Virus record (IMG/VR): IMGVR_UViG_3300037189_025222
Coordinates: 81,912-145,911 of that record
Source: a virus
Length of the DNA: 64,000 bases
Direction: 5' to 3' (one strand)
The translations under genes and the position numbers were made by a program. The notes below the pieces were generated by a model, which was not told the DNA's origin, made no database searches, and worked only from the letters and a program-made list of their open reading frames with translations. Shown piece by piece: positions 50,575 through 60,089 of the stretch. How positions within the stretch are numbered: position 1 is the first letter of the stretch; each line of letters opens with the position of its first letter.

Positions 50575-52131
50575 ATGCCAATAAACAATTGTCCATTTGA
50601 TGTTACGCCTTATTCACAATCAAATAATATTGTTACACCAAATATATTTAATTTAAATTATACTAATCAAGACTACTGGTCTATGAAGACTAGGCTTATA
50701 GACTTTATAAGACAAAAATTTGATAAAGAGTTCTCAGACTTTGTTGAGTCTTCTTTAGCAATAATGTTAATAGAGAATTGGGCTTTTATTGCAGATACTT
50801 TAAGTTTTAAGATGGATCAAATTGCAAATGAAGTTTTTATAGACACAGTTACAGAATTAGAAAATGCCTTCAGACTAGCAAAATTGGTAGGGTTTCAACC
50901 ACAGCCTCCTATAGCAGCTAGTTCATTGTGGACAGCTAGACTCAACAACCCTTTACTTTCTGACGTAGTTGTTCCGGCTCCTTTTGCAATAGAAACTACA
51001 GCAGGTGCAACTGGAATAGACTTAGAATTGTTCCCTGCCGATGCAAATAATAATCCTATTTTTAATCAAGATATAACAATACCTGCTGGAGGTGTGGTTA
51101 ATGCGAGCATAGTTGGTCTAGAAGGAAAAACAAGAAAAATAAGCTCGGTAGGGGATGGATCTGTTGGACAAACTATAACATTGAATAGAAACCCAGTAAT
51201 ATTTAATTCAGTTAGTGTAGAAGTTGATGGAGTTAAATGGACACAAGTAGAGTACTTTACAGACTCTCAGCCTAGAAGAGAGTATAGAGTAGAATATGAC
51301 TCTACCTACACAGCTTATGTTATATTTGGCAACAATAGAGCTGGTCTGATTCCTTCTAAAGGAAGCAAAATATTAGTAACTTATAGAAATGGCGGAGGCA
51401 ACATAGGCAATATAGTAAGTGGAACAATAACTAAACAAACCGTTATAAATGTATCAGGAATAGCTTATCCAGTATCTGTTTCTTTTTCAAATTATACTAA
51501 GGGTCAGTATGGATATGATGGAGATACAATAATAGATATTAAAAATAAACTTCCAGCTTGGACAAGAGCCCAACAAAGAGCAGTAACGGGATTAGATTAC
51601 AAAACTTTGGTAGATCTTTTTGCAACACCATATCAAGGCCAAATAGGCAAATCAACAGCAGTACTAAGAAACTATGGATGTTCAGGAAATATAATTGATA
51701 TCTATGTATTAGCTTTAGATGGCACAGATAAATTAGCAGAAGCTAGTGATGAGTTAAAAGTTGAGCTTACAAACTATTTGAACGAAGTAAAAATGCTAAC
51801 AGATTATGTGTGTATTAAAAATGGATCAATAGTTATTGTAGATGCATCGATAGACGTAGTTCTAGATAGATTTTATAGAAAATTTGAAGATGAATTTAGA
51901 ATAAAAATAGAAAGAAGAATAAATAATTTCTTTTCTTTACAAAAATGGGATTATAACAAAAATCTTAAAGATAGTGAAATTGTAAAAAGCTTATCTGATC
52001 TAAGAGAAATTAATAGAATAGATGTTAACTTTGTTACAAACGATGCAAATAACGGTGGTACAAATGTCACAACTAAGTTTTATGAAATTATACGACCAGA
52101 TCTAATTGAAATATCTTTTACATACGAGTGA
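50575..52131 (+). CDS. baseplate J / gp6-like wedge protein, 518 aa
   Basis: It follows gp25, as in Mu, P2 and T4-like tails. It has the N-terminal helical VESSLAIMLIENWAFIADTL and IDTVTELENAFRLAKLVGFQ, a beta middle with GNNRAGLIPSKGSKILVTYR and NGGGNIGNIVSGTITK, and TRAQQRAVTGLDYKTLVDLF, which is the baseplate J domain core. Complete. Adjacent to a gpI-type protein, its usual partner in the wedge. Confidence 0.88.
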   Translation: MPINNCPFDVTPYSQSNNIVTPNIFNLNYTNQDYWSMKTRLIDFIRQKFDKEFSDFVESSLAIMLIENWAFIADTLSFKMDQIANEVFIDTVTELENAFRLAKLVGFQPQPPIAASSLWTARLNNPLLSDVVVPAPFAIETTAGATGIDLELFPADANNNPIFNQDITIPAGGVVNASIVGLEGKTRKISSVGDGSVGQTITLNRNPVIFNSVSVEVDGVKWTQVEYFTDSQPRREYRVEYDSTYTAYVIFGNNRAGLIPSKGSKILVTYRNGGGNIGNIVSGTITKQTVINVSGIAYPVSVSFSNYTKGQYGYDGDTIIDIKNKLPAWTRAQQRAVTGLDYKTLVDLFATPYQGQIGKSTAVLRNYGCSGNIIDIYVLALDGTDKLAEASDELKVELTNYLNEVKMLTDYVCIKNGSIVIVDASIDVVLDRFYRKFEDEFRIKIERRINNFFSLQKWDYNKNLKDSEIVKSLSDLREINRIDVNFVTNDANNGGTNVTTKFYEIIRPDLIEISFTYE

Positions 52132-52138
52132 GGAAAAC

Positions 52139-55100
52139 TTGGCTGTTCTTACAATTAATGATAATCCTTCTATAAGTGATACAATAGTATTCGATCTAAA
52201 CACAACTTTATCAAGTGAGTGTATTAGTGATCCGTATAAAGTTAATAGTATAGTCATATACTTTGTTTCCAGAGACTTTGCTAGTGGAAATACTCAATCT
52301 TATGAAAAAGAAGTATATGATACCAATAAATTAAGAGCGGCGGAAGAAGCAGAAGCCTTGGCTTGTAATGATCCTACAGAAGATAATATTTTAAAAGCTA
52401 AGAAGTATAGAAATGAAGCGGAAGACAGCAAAAGCCTAAATTCTTTCTTTTTTAAAGAGGCTGTTCCAGTAAAAATAATTGGTACCGAGGGGTATCCAGC
52501 TTGGCTAAGCACCGATTTAGATGAAAATAACCATTTAAAAATACAACCTTTAGACAAAGTGGGTATAGGAAAATTTCAATATACATGGGAGCCAGAGGGA
52601 GCAAGAGAAGGAGATTACTTTATATGCTGGACTTGGACCCCTAATATAGCCGGGGATAGCTTTTCTTCTCATCAAAAATTTAGTTTGATGGGTGACACAC
52701 AGACAACGACAAGTATACCCACGCATTTTACTGATCCTAAAAAGTATATTACTTTGCTTGACAAATATACTCCAGAGATGTTTAAAAATATTATAACTGA
52801 TGGTGATAGAACTGCCGATGTTATTGATAAGTTTAATAAATCTATAGCAATGGGTTTTGATGTTCTGGAGAATTTGACAAATCAAATTGTGGATCTTCAA
52901 GATGCAAATTCATTGCATGAATTTTTAATTCCTTATCTATCAAACCTTTTTGGCTTAAAATTAAGTACAGATGATCCCACACGTTGGCGTGGACAAATAA
53001 AAAGAGCCATTCCTTTGTACAAATCCAAAGGAACAAAAAGAGCACTACATGAAGCACTTGAACATAGTGGTACCACCCTTCATAGCGTTAAACAGCTTTG
53101 GCAGGTAATCTCTTCTTATACTTGGCAAGAATCTTTTGTTTACGATGGAACTAATAATACATTTATATTAGAAAAAAATATTCAAGGAATAGACACAGAC
53201 AATTTTGAAATTTATTGGAGAGCGGATTCAGGTGATTTATGGGAAGAATACGATTCAAACTATGTAAATTTTAGCTATGAAGATGGCAAAACTATTATGA
53301 CTTGGATTGGAGATCAAATAGCTGGAGAAGAAAAGAAAGTTTTAGAAGCTGGAGATGAGGTAAGAGTTTTATATTTGTATAGAGACATACCAAGTAGCTC
53401 ACAGACTATAGAGAGTTACATAAGAACATTGCCTCTAATGGATACCAGAGATGGAGAACAACTTTCTGAATTTCCTCCAAAAAACTGGAACGTTCGGTTA
53501 ATCTCAGAAGATGATCCAATGTTTAATATGGTTATACCAGATAGAAATCCATTTCACGACCCATTAATTTATGGAAAGATAAGAACTGAATTTCCATATA
53601 GTGAAAACATCTATAACATGGAAGAATACAACGGAAGCATTAGAGACTCAAGAAATCCTTGTGATATTGATAAAAGATTCATAGACCCCTGTACGGCTTG
53701 TATAAGCAGCAACTACAATTTAGACTTAGAAGTTGAAGAGATATGTGATGATAAAATCTTAGAAGTAAAAGAAGTTATAAAAAACAATACGCCTTTTCAT
53801 GCTGTTCTGTACAGTTGTAATTTTACTGGTGGTTTGAATGAATTCGTAGAACCTCCAGTAGAAAGCTTAGAAGTTCTAGCCACATATTCAGGCGGAGACT
53901 TTGTTCTTTCTGGCACCGCCGATCCTTATTTTCACAGAATAATGCTAAATGTAGAAACACAAGGAATAAAAAGAAATGAGCTGGCAAACAAAGACATTGT
54001 TTTTTCTGGAACTGGTTTGGCCTATAACGAAAAAATAGTAATGTTTTGTCCTTCTACGGTTTTATCAGACTCTGGTTTATCAAGTGATGGCTCTTGTTAT
54101 GTCGATGTCAAATCTCCTTCGCCTATAAGTGGACAGTACAACATAGTAGGAGCAAAAACAAATACAGTTGAACTAGCTAGTGCTGCAGAACCTTTGGATA
54201 GTTGTGATTCGGTCTTTGACTCATCAGAACTTAACTCTTGTGCTTTTACATTTGACATTAATGGTGAGATGAACCTAATTAATGGCACTAATTGCAATAT
54301 AGAACAAGATAATTTATATAAATTAAGTGATGAAAATGTAAACTTTTATGATCTTGGAGTCAAATCACAGAAGGAACCTGCTTCTTGGAAGGTTTTAATA
54401 GAAGAATACTCAGCCACTCCTTATCTTATAAAAGATATATTGCCTAGCGGAGAATTAGTTCTAGAAAATGACGGATCTTTACCCGCATCAAATGCATCAA
54501 ATGTAATATACTCTATATTAAATAATGAAGATGAAGAAATAGTTCCATCAGAAACAGGAATGCTAAATCTGGAAAAAAGAGGTTTGGTTACAGTGCTAAA
54601 CTTGAAAATATCTGGCCTATTTTTAAATAAAGAATATTACCAAAAAGTTAGTGGCAATGAATATTTGGTAGGGGCAAAGATAATAGGAGAGGGCGGAGAT
54701 CCAGATCAATATTATATAGAAGGATATAACCTTGGAGACATGAATGGAGTAGAAATAAAAATAATAGAAAAAATAATCAAATCTAAGGTGGGTTATCTTA
54801 GCTATAATGGTCTAAAGCTTAAGGTTGATGGAAATTTAGAGATGGATCTGAGTATACAAAATGGTGCAAGTCAAATTGGTGGTGATCTTTCAAATCCAAG
54901 TAATTTTTGGTTAGATAATAATAATTTTAAAGAGAATTTTATTATACTTCTTGATGAAGTGGCTTATTGGATATCTGAAATAGAGTATAATTCTGGTGGT
55001 AATTATACTATAATTACATTATCCGGTCCCAGTACATACTGGAAGACCTTACCTTTTGGTGGAACTAGTGTGAACATAGAAATATATCAATATGAGAAAC

Positions 55101-55324
55101 TAGGTAGAACCATAATTGGACAAAATTTTGATCTTCCTGAACATGAATTCCAAACTATAGATAGGAGTGGAAGAGAAGTAATATACGGGATTGACACAAA
55201 TCAAGACACAGTTGTAAGCCTATCTGAACCTGTAAAGCCCGAGGGTTTTAATGATTCTATAGGTCAAAAAGAAGAAATATCACTGAAAATTGAAAGAAAG
55301 AAAAAGGAGAATAAAGATGAATGA
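52139..55324 (+). CDS. tail protein I/gp7-like baseplate wedge, 1061 aa
   Basis: The frame is open from 52106, but the best start is TTG 52139, with GAGG at 52130-52133 and five bases spacing. Residues about 190-320 have MFKNIITDGDRTADVIDKFN, LHEFLIPYLSNLFGLKLSTD and YKSKGTKRALHEALEHSGTT, the phage tail protein I domain (P2 gpI). The long beta C-terminal part is rich in Gly/Thr and may form an arm or receptor-binding platform like T4 gp7. Its length, similar to gp7 (1032), supports a T4-style wedge. Confidence 0.75.
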   Translation: MAVLTINDNPSISDTIVFDLNTTLSSECISDPYKVNSIVIYFVSRDFASGNTQSYEKEVYDTNKLRAAEEAEALACNDPTEDNILKAKKYRNEAEDSKSLNSFFFKEAVPVKIIGTEGYPAWLSTDLDENNHLKIQPLDKVGIGKFQYTWEPEGAREGDYFICWTWTPNIAGDSFSSHQKFSLMGDTQTTTSIPTHFTDPKKYITLLDKYTPEMFKNIITDGDRTADVIDKFNKSIAMGFDVLENLTNQIVDLQDANSLHEFLIPYLSNLFGLKLSTDDPTRWRGQIKRAIPLYKSKGTKRALHEALEHSGTTLHSVKQLWQVISSYTWQESFVYDGTNNTFILEKNIQGIDTDNFEIYWRADSGDLWEEYDSNYVNFSYEDGKTIMTWIGDQIAGEEKKVLEAGDEVRVLYLYRDIPSSSQTIESYIRTLPLMDTRDGEQLSEFPPKNWNVRLISEDDPMFNMVIPDRNPFHDPLIYGKIRTEFPYSENIYNMEEYNGSIRDSRNPCDIDKRFIDPCTACISSNYNLDLEVEEICDDKILEVKEVIKNNTPFHAVLYSCNFTGGLNEFVEPPVESLEVLATYSGGDFVLSGTADPYFHRIMLNVETQGIKRNELANKDIVFSGTGLAYNEKIVMFCPSTVLSDSGLSSDGSCYVDVKSPSPISGQYNIVGAKTNTVELASAAEPLDSCDSVFDSSELNSCAFTFDINGEMNLINGTNCNIEQDNLYKLSDENVNFYDLGVKSQKEPASWKVLIEEYSATPYLIKDILPSGELVLENDGSLPASNASNVIYSILNNEDEEIVPSETGMLNLEKRGLVTVLNLKISGLFLNKEYYQKVSGNEYLVGAKIIGEGGDPDQYYIEGYNLGDMNGVEIKIIEKIIKSKVGYLSYNGLKLKVDGNLEMDLSIQNGASQIGGDLSNPSNFWLDNNNFKENFIILLDEVAYWISEIEYNSGGNYTIITLSGPSTYWKTLPFGGTSVNIEIYQYEKLGRTIIGQNFDLPEHEFQTIDRSGREVIYGIDTNQDTVVSLSEPVKPEGFNDSIGQKEEISLKIERKKKENKDE

Positions 55325-55787
55325 GGAAGTAAAAGTTTTTGGACATGTTTATGGTCAAATAGAACACAAAGATGGAACAAAAGTTCCTTTTGACTTCCCA
55401 AATACAATATTGTCAAAAGGAAGACAAGCTTTAGCCTCATCCTTAGCAAAGAACTTTACAGGAGACTTTGAATTCTATATTTCTAGAATGTTATTCGGTG
55501 ACGGAGGTACTACTGAAGATGGGATAAAGAAGTATGTTAATACAAGCAGAGATGGTTTGTTTGGAACTTTAGTAGCATCAAAGCCAGTAATGTCTTCTGT
55601 CGATAGCAATATGCCATATCAGGCAATATTTACGTCTGTACTTAGGTTTGACGAAGCCAATGGATTAATAAATGAAATGGCGCTACAGATGTCTAACGGC
55701 AACCTCTATAGTATGGTTACATTTCCGGATTTAAACAAAAGCGATGAAATGCAGATCACTTTTAATTGGAGACTCAGTTTTGTTTGA
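55317..55787 (+). CDS. tail/baseplate-associated protein, 156 aa
   Basis: ATG 55317 has AAAGGAG about seven bases upstream; the overlapping frame from 55290 is not used. Beta-rich: VKVFGHVYGQIEHKDGTKVP, FDFPNTILSKGRQALASSLA, RMLFGDGG. The QIEHKDGT, then NTIL and GRxALAxxL pattern is familiar from phage baseplate-periphery proteins. No domain name. It overlaps the end of the gpI-like gene. Confidence 0.6.
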   Translation: MNEEVKVFGHVYGQIEHKDGTKVPFDFPNTILSKGRQALASSLAKNFTGDFEFYISRMLFGDGGTTEDGIKKYVNTSRDGLFGTLVASKPVMSSVDSNMPYQAIFTSVLRFDEANGLINEMALQMSNGNLYSMVTFPDLNKSDEMQITFNWRLSFV

Positions 55788-55798
55788 TTTGGGGGACA

Positions 55799-55912
55799 AT
55801 GAAAAATTTTTGGCTAGATAAGTATGAAGAAAAAATAAAAAAACAAGAAGAAGCAGAAAAAGAAAACCAAAATAAAGATACAGAAGAAACAGAGTGGATA
55901 CTAGACGTATAA
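55799..55912 (+). CDS. small charged helical protein, 37 aa
   Basis: ATG 55799 has GGGGGA just upstream. The product (MKNFWLDKYEEKIKKQEEAE, then EETEWILDV) is a single charged helix with Trp at both ends. Located between two tail genes in the same direction, and its TAA is followed by the next gene's AAGGAG. May be a small connector. Unknown. Confidence 0.5.
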   Translation: MKNFWLDKYEEKIKKQEEAEKENQNKDTEETEWILDV

Positions 55913-55921
55913 GGAGATGTT

Positions 55922-57202
55922 ATGCCTGACTTAAATAAAATGCCGGTGCCAAAATATTCTGCTGATCAGCCCTACCATTGGGAGTATGATAATCTACCTC
56001 TACAGGCATTAGAAGATCGAGATATCGCAATAAACAATGCCGTAGATCAGCAAACTCAAATATTAGTAGATGCCGCAGGCACACAAGGAAATATTGCAAA
56101 TAGGCTAGATCAGTCTATCAATGATGACGGCAATTTAAAGTCTTCCGCTGTTGATGAGACGATACACAATGTAGCCAAACATTCAGATGGAACAATTACT
56201 GTAGATACAGAAGAACTAAATTTTTATGTTGACACATTAGGCTATTCAACAGTTGTCAACCCAGTTCCCTTTGTCAGAATGTTAGAGGCAGAAAGAAATA
56301 AACTTGCCTTGATTGCTGAAGAGGCTACGAATTTAAAGGTAGAGATTTGCACAGAGGATAGAGGGTTAGAATCAGCTTGTACATCTGAAAATAAAGTAAA
56401 TCTTTTTGATGATGGAACTTTAAAGTTAAGGCCCTCAGACAGCATACACTGGGAGTTTGAGTCTCCAAACATAATAAGACCAGTTTTGAGTGCTTCTTTA
56501 GAATTTGCTCATAGACATTATTATGATATTACACCAATATCACAATCGGAAGAACCAACAGAAACTGAACTTTATTATAAAGTTTTTGATGTGACTTCTA
56601 CCAACACGGCTTACACACCAGGAAGTTTAAGAGTTTATTTAAACGGAGTTAGATTGAGTGGTGAATCAGAAGTTTACTATCCTCCTGCAACTGATCAATC
56701 TAATTTAAATTTTTCTAAAAATCCCGAAATTTATCCCTCAAGTGTAGATACTGTACCCTCTCAACCTTTAAATTTGTCAGGATCACCAGCAAACGGATCT
56801 ATAGTTCTTTCGTGGAATGCACCAGCTTCTAATGGTGGCAGCTCAATAACAAATTACGTTTATCAGTATAGTACAAACAACGGTGTATCATGGTCTATAG
56901 CTGCGAGCACCAGTTCGACATCTACTACTTATACAGTAGGAGGCTTAACTAATGGAAAAGGGTATGTTTTTAGAATAGCTGCTGTAAACATAGTGGGTCG
57001 TGGCCCTTATACAACCCCAACTTCTGGGGTTTGGAGTGCAGGTAAGTGGTTGACTAACAAGTACACGGAAGATCCAAGAGGTGGAACTTTCACTCTTCTA
57101 CATGCAATAACAGAATCAGATGTAATTAAAATAGATTTCGATGTTTGCGTGTCTAGTCTGCCTTGCCAAGCCGATCACATGGGCAGCCTTTCTGTAGAAT
57201 AA
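55922..57202 (+). CDS. tail-fibre/baseplate protein with FN3 domain, 426 aa
   Basis: A long N-terminal beta-and-helix part (QTQILVDAAGTQGNIANRLD) precedes a fibronectin type III domain at about residues 280-370. There VPSQPLNLSGSPANGSIVLS, SITNYVYQYSTNNGVSWSI, YTVGGLTNGKGYVFRIAAVN show the Trp, Tyr and Leu core. FN3 modules on tail proteins often bind carbohydrate or protein. The C-terminus has a Cys pair. Probably part of the fibre network. Confidence 0.7.
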   Translation: MPDLNKMPVPKYSADQPYHWEYDNLPLQALEDRDIAINNAVDQQTQILVDAAGTQGNIANRLDQSINDDGNLKSSAVDETIHNVAKHSDGTITVDTEELNFYVDTLGYSTVVNPVPFVRMLEAERNKLALIAEEATNLKVEICTEDRGLESACTSENKVNLFDDGTLKLRPSDSIHWEFESPNIIRPVLSASLEFAHRHYYDITPISQSEEPTETELYYKVFDVTSTNTAYTPGSLRVYLNGVRLSGESEVYYPPATDQSNLNFSKNPEIYPSSVDTVPSQPLNLSGSPANGSIVLSWNAPASNGGSSITNYVYQYSTNNGVSWSIAASTSSTSTTYTVGGLTNGKGYVFRIAAVNIVGRGPYTTPTSGVWSAGKWLTNKYTEDPRGGTFTLLHAITESDVIKIDFDVCVSSLPCQADHMGSLSVE

Positions 57203-57203
57203 T

Positions 57204-57740
57204 ATGAAACTATACGTAAAAAAGAAGCTAGATTATGGATTCATAATCTTGTGTCATGACAACAATATTGGGCTACTAAAATCTACCGCAAATTCTATAA
57301 AAAGAAGGTATGAAGGGGTGCCATACATATGCATAACAGAAAAAGATGCTAAAACAATTGATATTAAATCAATGAAAGATGTGTGCCCCACCTTTAAAGG
57401 AAAAAGTACTTTTAGCTCTTTGATAAACTCTGGAATGAAGAATACCAAAGCAGAATGGAATTTTATAGTCTTTGCAGGCACGACTGTACGAAGCAGAATG
57501 GACGAAAAATTTTTTCTATTTATCAATAGCAAAAAAGATGTTTTATTTCCTATTGCAGACAATAAAACCGACTTTGTCAGCGGAACTTTGAATGGACTTT
57601 TATTGAATAAAGAAACTTTTAAAGAAATAGGAGATATAGAAGAAAATGGAAGCTTAGATTATGTAAAAACTATGTGGGCCTGTGAGGCGATACAAAAAGG
57701 GTGTAATTTCAAGGCTATAGCAAATACAAAAATTTGTTAA
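57204..57740 (+). CDS. glycosyltransferase-like (GT-A fold) protein, 178 aa
   Basis: YGFIILCHDNNIGLLKSTAN, then VPYICITEKDAK, then AEWNFIVFAGTTVRSRMDE and a TLNGLLLNKETFKEIGD end. This looks like a short GT-A fold domain where FAGTTV replaces the usual DxD. It sits within the tail-fibre genes, suggesting glycosylation of a fibre protein. Assignment is tentative. Convergent with the deoxyribosyltransferase-like gene. Confidence 0.45.
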   Translation: MKLYVKKKLDYGFIILCHDNNIGLLKSTANSIKRRYEGVPYICITEKDAKTIDIKSMKDVCPTFKGKSTFSSLINSGMKNTKAEWNFIVFAGTTVRSRMDEKFFLFINSKKDVLFPIADNKTDFVSGTLNGLLLNKETFKEIGDIEENGSLDYVKTMWACEAIQKGCNFKAIANTKIC

Positions 57741-58249
57741 ATGATTTCATAACAAAAATGCCATCTGTTGTTGTAAGAGTGCTTTCCATTGTCAACTTCT
57801 TGTAAATGATCGTAAATTTCATCCCAAGATCCAAAAAAATTAGAATGATCCATATATCCGTAGAACCATGCAGGGACCTTTTCTTTTCCTTGAGGGCAAA
57901 TTATAAATGTAGGTTTTTTTGAATCATTACTTCTAATAACCTCTTCTGTTGTGCCGGTTGTGGGAACTTTATATGGCATATAAGCTATAAGAAGATCGCA
58001 TCTATCAACCATGCATAGGTCTTTTCTTACAAAGCATCTAGCTATACTTGCCATCCGTTCGTAATCTTTATTCTGTCTGGCGGTGGCTAACTCTTCTGTC
58101 CACTGGTTTTTGGGATCAGCATGTGGATCAAAAACAGAAAGACCGAACTTTTCAAATAAGTTTTTTTTCGGTTCATCTCTCCAATTTGGTCCAGAGTCAA
58201 ACTCTATAGCTCCAGATAAATATACATTCTTTCCTTTTAAATAATTCAT
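57737..58249 (-). CDS. nucleoside 2-deoxyribosyltransferase-like protein, 170 aa
   Basis: The start at MNYLKGKNVYLSGAIEF has GGAG upstream. YLSGAIEFDSGPNWRDEPKK at the N-terminus and VDRCDLLIAYMPYKVPTTGT then TEEVIRS match the nucleoside 2-deoxyribosyltransferase family, which swaps bases on deoxynucleosides or hydrolyses the N-glycosidic bond. Phages use it in nucleotide salvage or modified-base synthesis. The single minus-strand gene interrupts the plus-strand tail genes. Confidence 0.7.
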   Translation of the reverse strand: MNYLKGKNVYLSGAIEFDSGPNWRDEPKKNLFEKFGLSVFDPHADPKNQWTEELATARQNKDYERMASIARCFVRKDLCMVDRCDLLIAYMPYKVPTTGTTEEVIRSNDSKKPTFIICPQGKEKVPAWFYGYMDHSNFFGSWDEIYDHLQEVDNGKHSYNNRWHFCYEII

Positions 58250-58318
58250 TTTTACTCCTGACTTTTTGAGCAAAAAACACTCTAATTAAGGTGTGTATCT
58301 TACAAAAAAGGACTTATC

Positions 58319-59014
58319 ATGTCAAATGAAATAAGTTTAAATATGGAATTAAAAGAAGAAATATCAAAAATACTAAAGAATGAAGTAGCAGAAAGACATA
58401 GTTATTTTCAATTAAGATATTTCCTAATTGGAAAAGAGCCAACAAACCAATCAAAAATGTGGCAGTGTATAAAAGAGCTAAAAATTAGAAAAGAAGCACT
58501 TGATTCCTTAGAATTAGAATATCAAGAACAAAAAGACAAACTAGAGTTACTTGGTCTAGAAGAAAGTTTATTAGAAATTGAAAAATTTGAAACAAATAAT
58601 GAACAAGAGTTAATTTTAAGAGACAAACAAAAAGAAATAAAAATAAGAAGAATTAAAAGACAAAAACAGGCTGTAATTTCTTCGCTAAACGAATTCATAA
58701 ATAAGAAAAAATACATAGAAGAAGAATCAAGGTTCTTTCTTGAAATGTTTAAATCCCTAGAATCAATCGAGAAATTAAAACCATTTGACGATGTAGATGC
58801 CCAAAAAGAATACTGGGCAGAACGTTTATCCCAAAAATTAAACCTTAAAATGTTGACGAATGGTCAACTAGATACTGAGCTAATAGAAACAATTGTGGCC
58901 CTACCTGATGATATGAAAATCAAGCACCAAGCCATAAAAATGTTAGATTTAAGGCACTCCCAAATGACTCAATCCTTAGAAAGTGGCTTAAAGAGAGAGG
59001 AAGCTAATGGTTGA
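58319..59014 (+). CDS. coiled-coil protein, 231 aa
   Basis: Almost entirely charged helix: [20 protein letters not shown] and [20 protein letters not shown], then a compact C-terminal part (AEYW-type: [20 protein letters not shown], then [20 protein letters not shown]). The latter pattern recurs in T4-like marine phage proteins of unknown role. AAAAGGA precedes the start. It overlaps the next gene by eight bases. Confidence 0.6.
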   Translation: MSNEISLNMELKEEISKILKNEVAERHSYFQLRYFLIGKEPTNQSKMWQCIKELKIRKEALDSLELEYQEQKDKLELLGLEESLLEIEKFETNNEQELILRDKQKEIKIRRIKRQKQAVISSLNEFINKKKYIEEESRFFLEMFKSLESIEKLKPFDDVDAQKEYWAERLSQKLNLKMLTNGQLDTELIETIVALPDDMKIKHQAIKMLDLRHSQMTQSLESGLKREEANG

Positions 59015-60089
59015 AAGAATATCTTCACAAGATACTGGATATGCTGTGGGAGATTTGTCCCTGTATCCAAGCATCTTAGATGACAGGTATCAGTTGTACA
59101 AGGCTACTAATAATTCTGTTACCAAGCTAAAACAGAGCTTGACGTACTCAGGAAAGCATATTGTAGTTGAAGATAACTCCATATTTCCAGAAAATGGAAT
59201 TATTCGAATAGGACCTCCGCCGGGTGAGAGTGGCGCTGCGGAGATGGTTTACTATGATTCAAAAGCAAATGGTCTTTTTCAAAATCTAATACGAGGCTTT
59301 GCGGGGTCTAGGCAAAACCAGTGGCCAGCTGGAAGCTTTGTTGCAAACGCAGTTTTTTCAGAGCATCACAATGCAACCAAAGATGCAATTATAAATATAC
59401 AGAATAATTTAGGAATAGAAAATACACCTACTGCGAACTCTTTAAATGGAATACTAAAAAAACAAGAAGTGAAGTTTCTTGCACCTAAAGCCGTTTTTCG
59501 AGCTTTTCCTATAAAAGGACCTCCTTCACTTCAGGTAAGATTCCAGAACTTTAGTACTGGGCCTATTGTGCGATCCTTCTGGGACTTTGGGGATGGCACA
59601 ACCTCAACAGAGTTTTCACCTTTTCACACCTACTCTAAAGAAGGAGTTTATACAGTGCAATTAAACGTTATAACAACTTTGGGTGCACAAGGCTATACAA
59701 TAAAATCAAATTATATAACAGTTGATAAAGAATCTAGACAACCTTTCTTCTACGTTACTCCTCTTGTAGGAGTATCAAAACAAACAGCGGACGCAAATAT
59801 AGGTCACCCAACTCTTGGAACGGCTACAACCTTTCAATTTGTTGATCAGACCGATGGCAACATATCACAGAGGTGGTGGATATTAGACGGAGAAGGAAAA
59901 GTAAATGAAGTTTCGATAGCAAATCAAACCTACATACAACAAGATCCAAATATTCACACCCTAGATTTTGTGTACGATGTTCCAGGAGAATATAATCCTG
60001 CTTTGTTGGTTTTATTAGATAATCAAACAATTAAAAAAGCGTATGTAAATCCCTCTAAATCAACTGGGCAAGGAGTTATAGTATTATGA
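59007..60089 (+). CDS. PKD-domain tail protein, 360 aa
   Basis: Residues about 170-240 carry a PKD domain: [20 protein letters not shown], then [19 protein letters not shown], the WDFGDGT and HTY hallmarks. Preceding it, [20 protein letters not shown] and [20 protein letters not shown] form a baseplate/fibre attachment segment that also occurs in the next two genes. Likely a fibre or adhesin subunit. Overlaps the next gene by four bases (ATGA). Confidence 0.75.
   Translation: MVERISSQDTGYAVGDLSLYPSILDDRYQLYKATNNSVTKLKQSLTYSGKHIVVEDNSIFPENGIIRIGPPPGESGAAEMVYYDSKANGLFQNLIRGFAGSRQNQWPAGSFVANAVFSEHHNATKDAIINIQNNLGIENTPTANSLNGILKKQEVKFLAPKAVFRAFPIKGPPSLQVRFQNFSTGPIVRSFWDFGDGTTSTEFSPFHTYSKEGVYTVQLNVITTLGAQGYTIKSNYITVDKESRQPFFYVTPLVGVSKQTADANIGHPTLGTATTFQFVDQTDGNISQRWWILDGEGKVNEVSIANQTYIQQDPNIHTLDFVYDVPGEYNPALLVLLDNQTIKKAYVNPSKSTGQGVIVL

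Noticed and set aside
52106-52138. TTG 52106 as start of the tail protein I-like gene
   Set aside because: It lies inside the preceding gene without a ribosome-binding site; TTG 52139 has GAGG at correct spacing.
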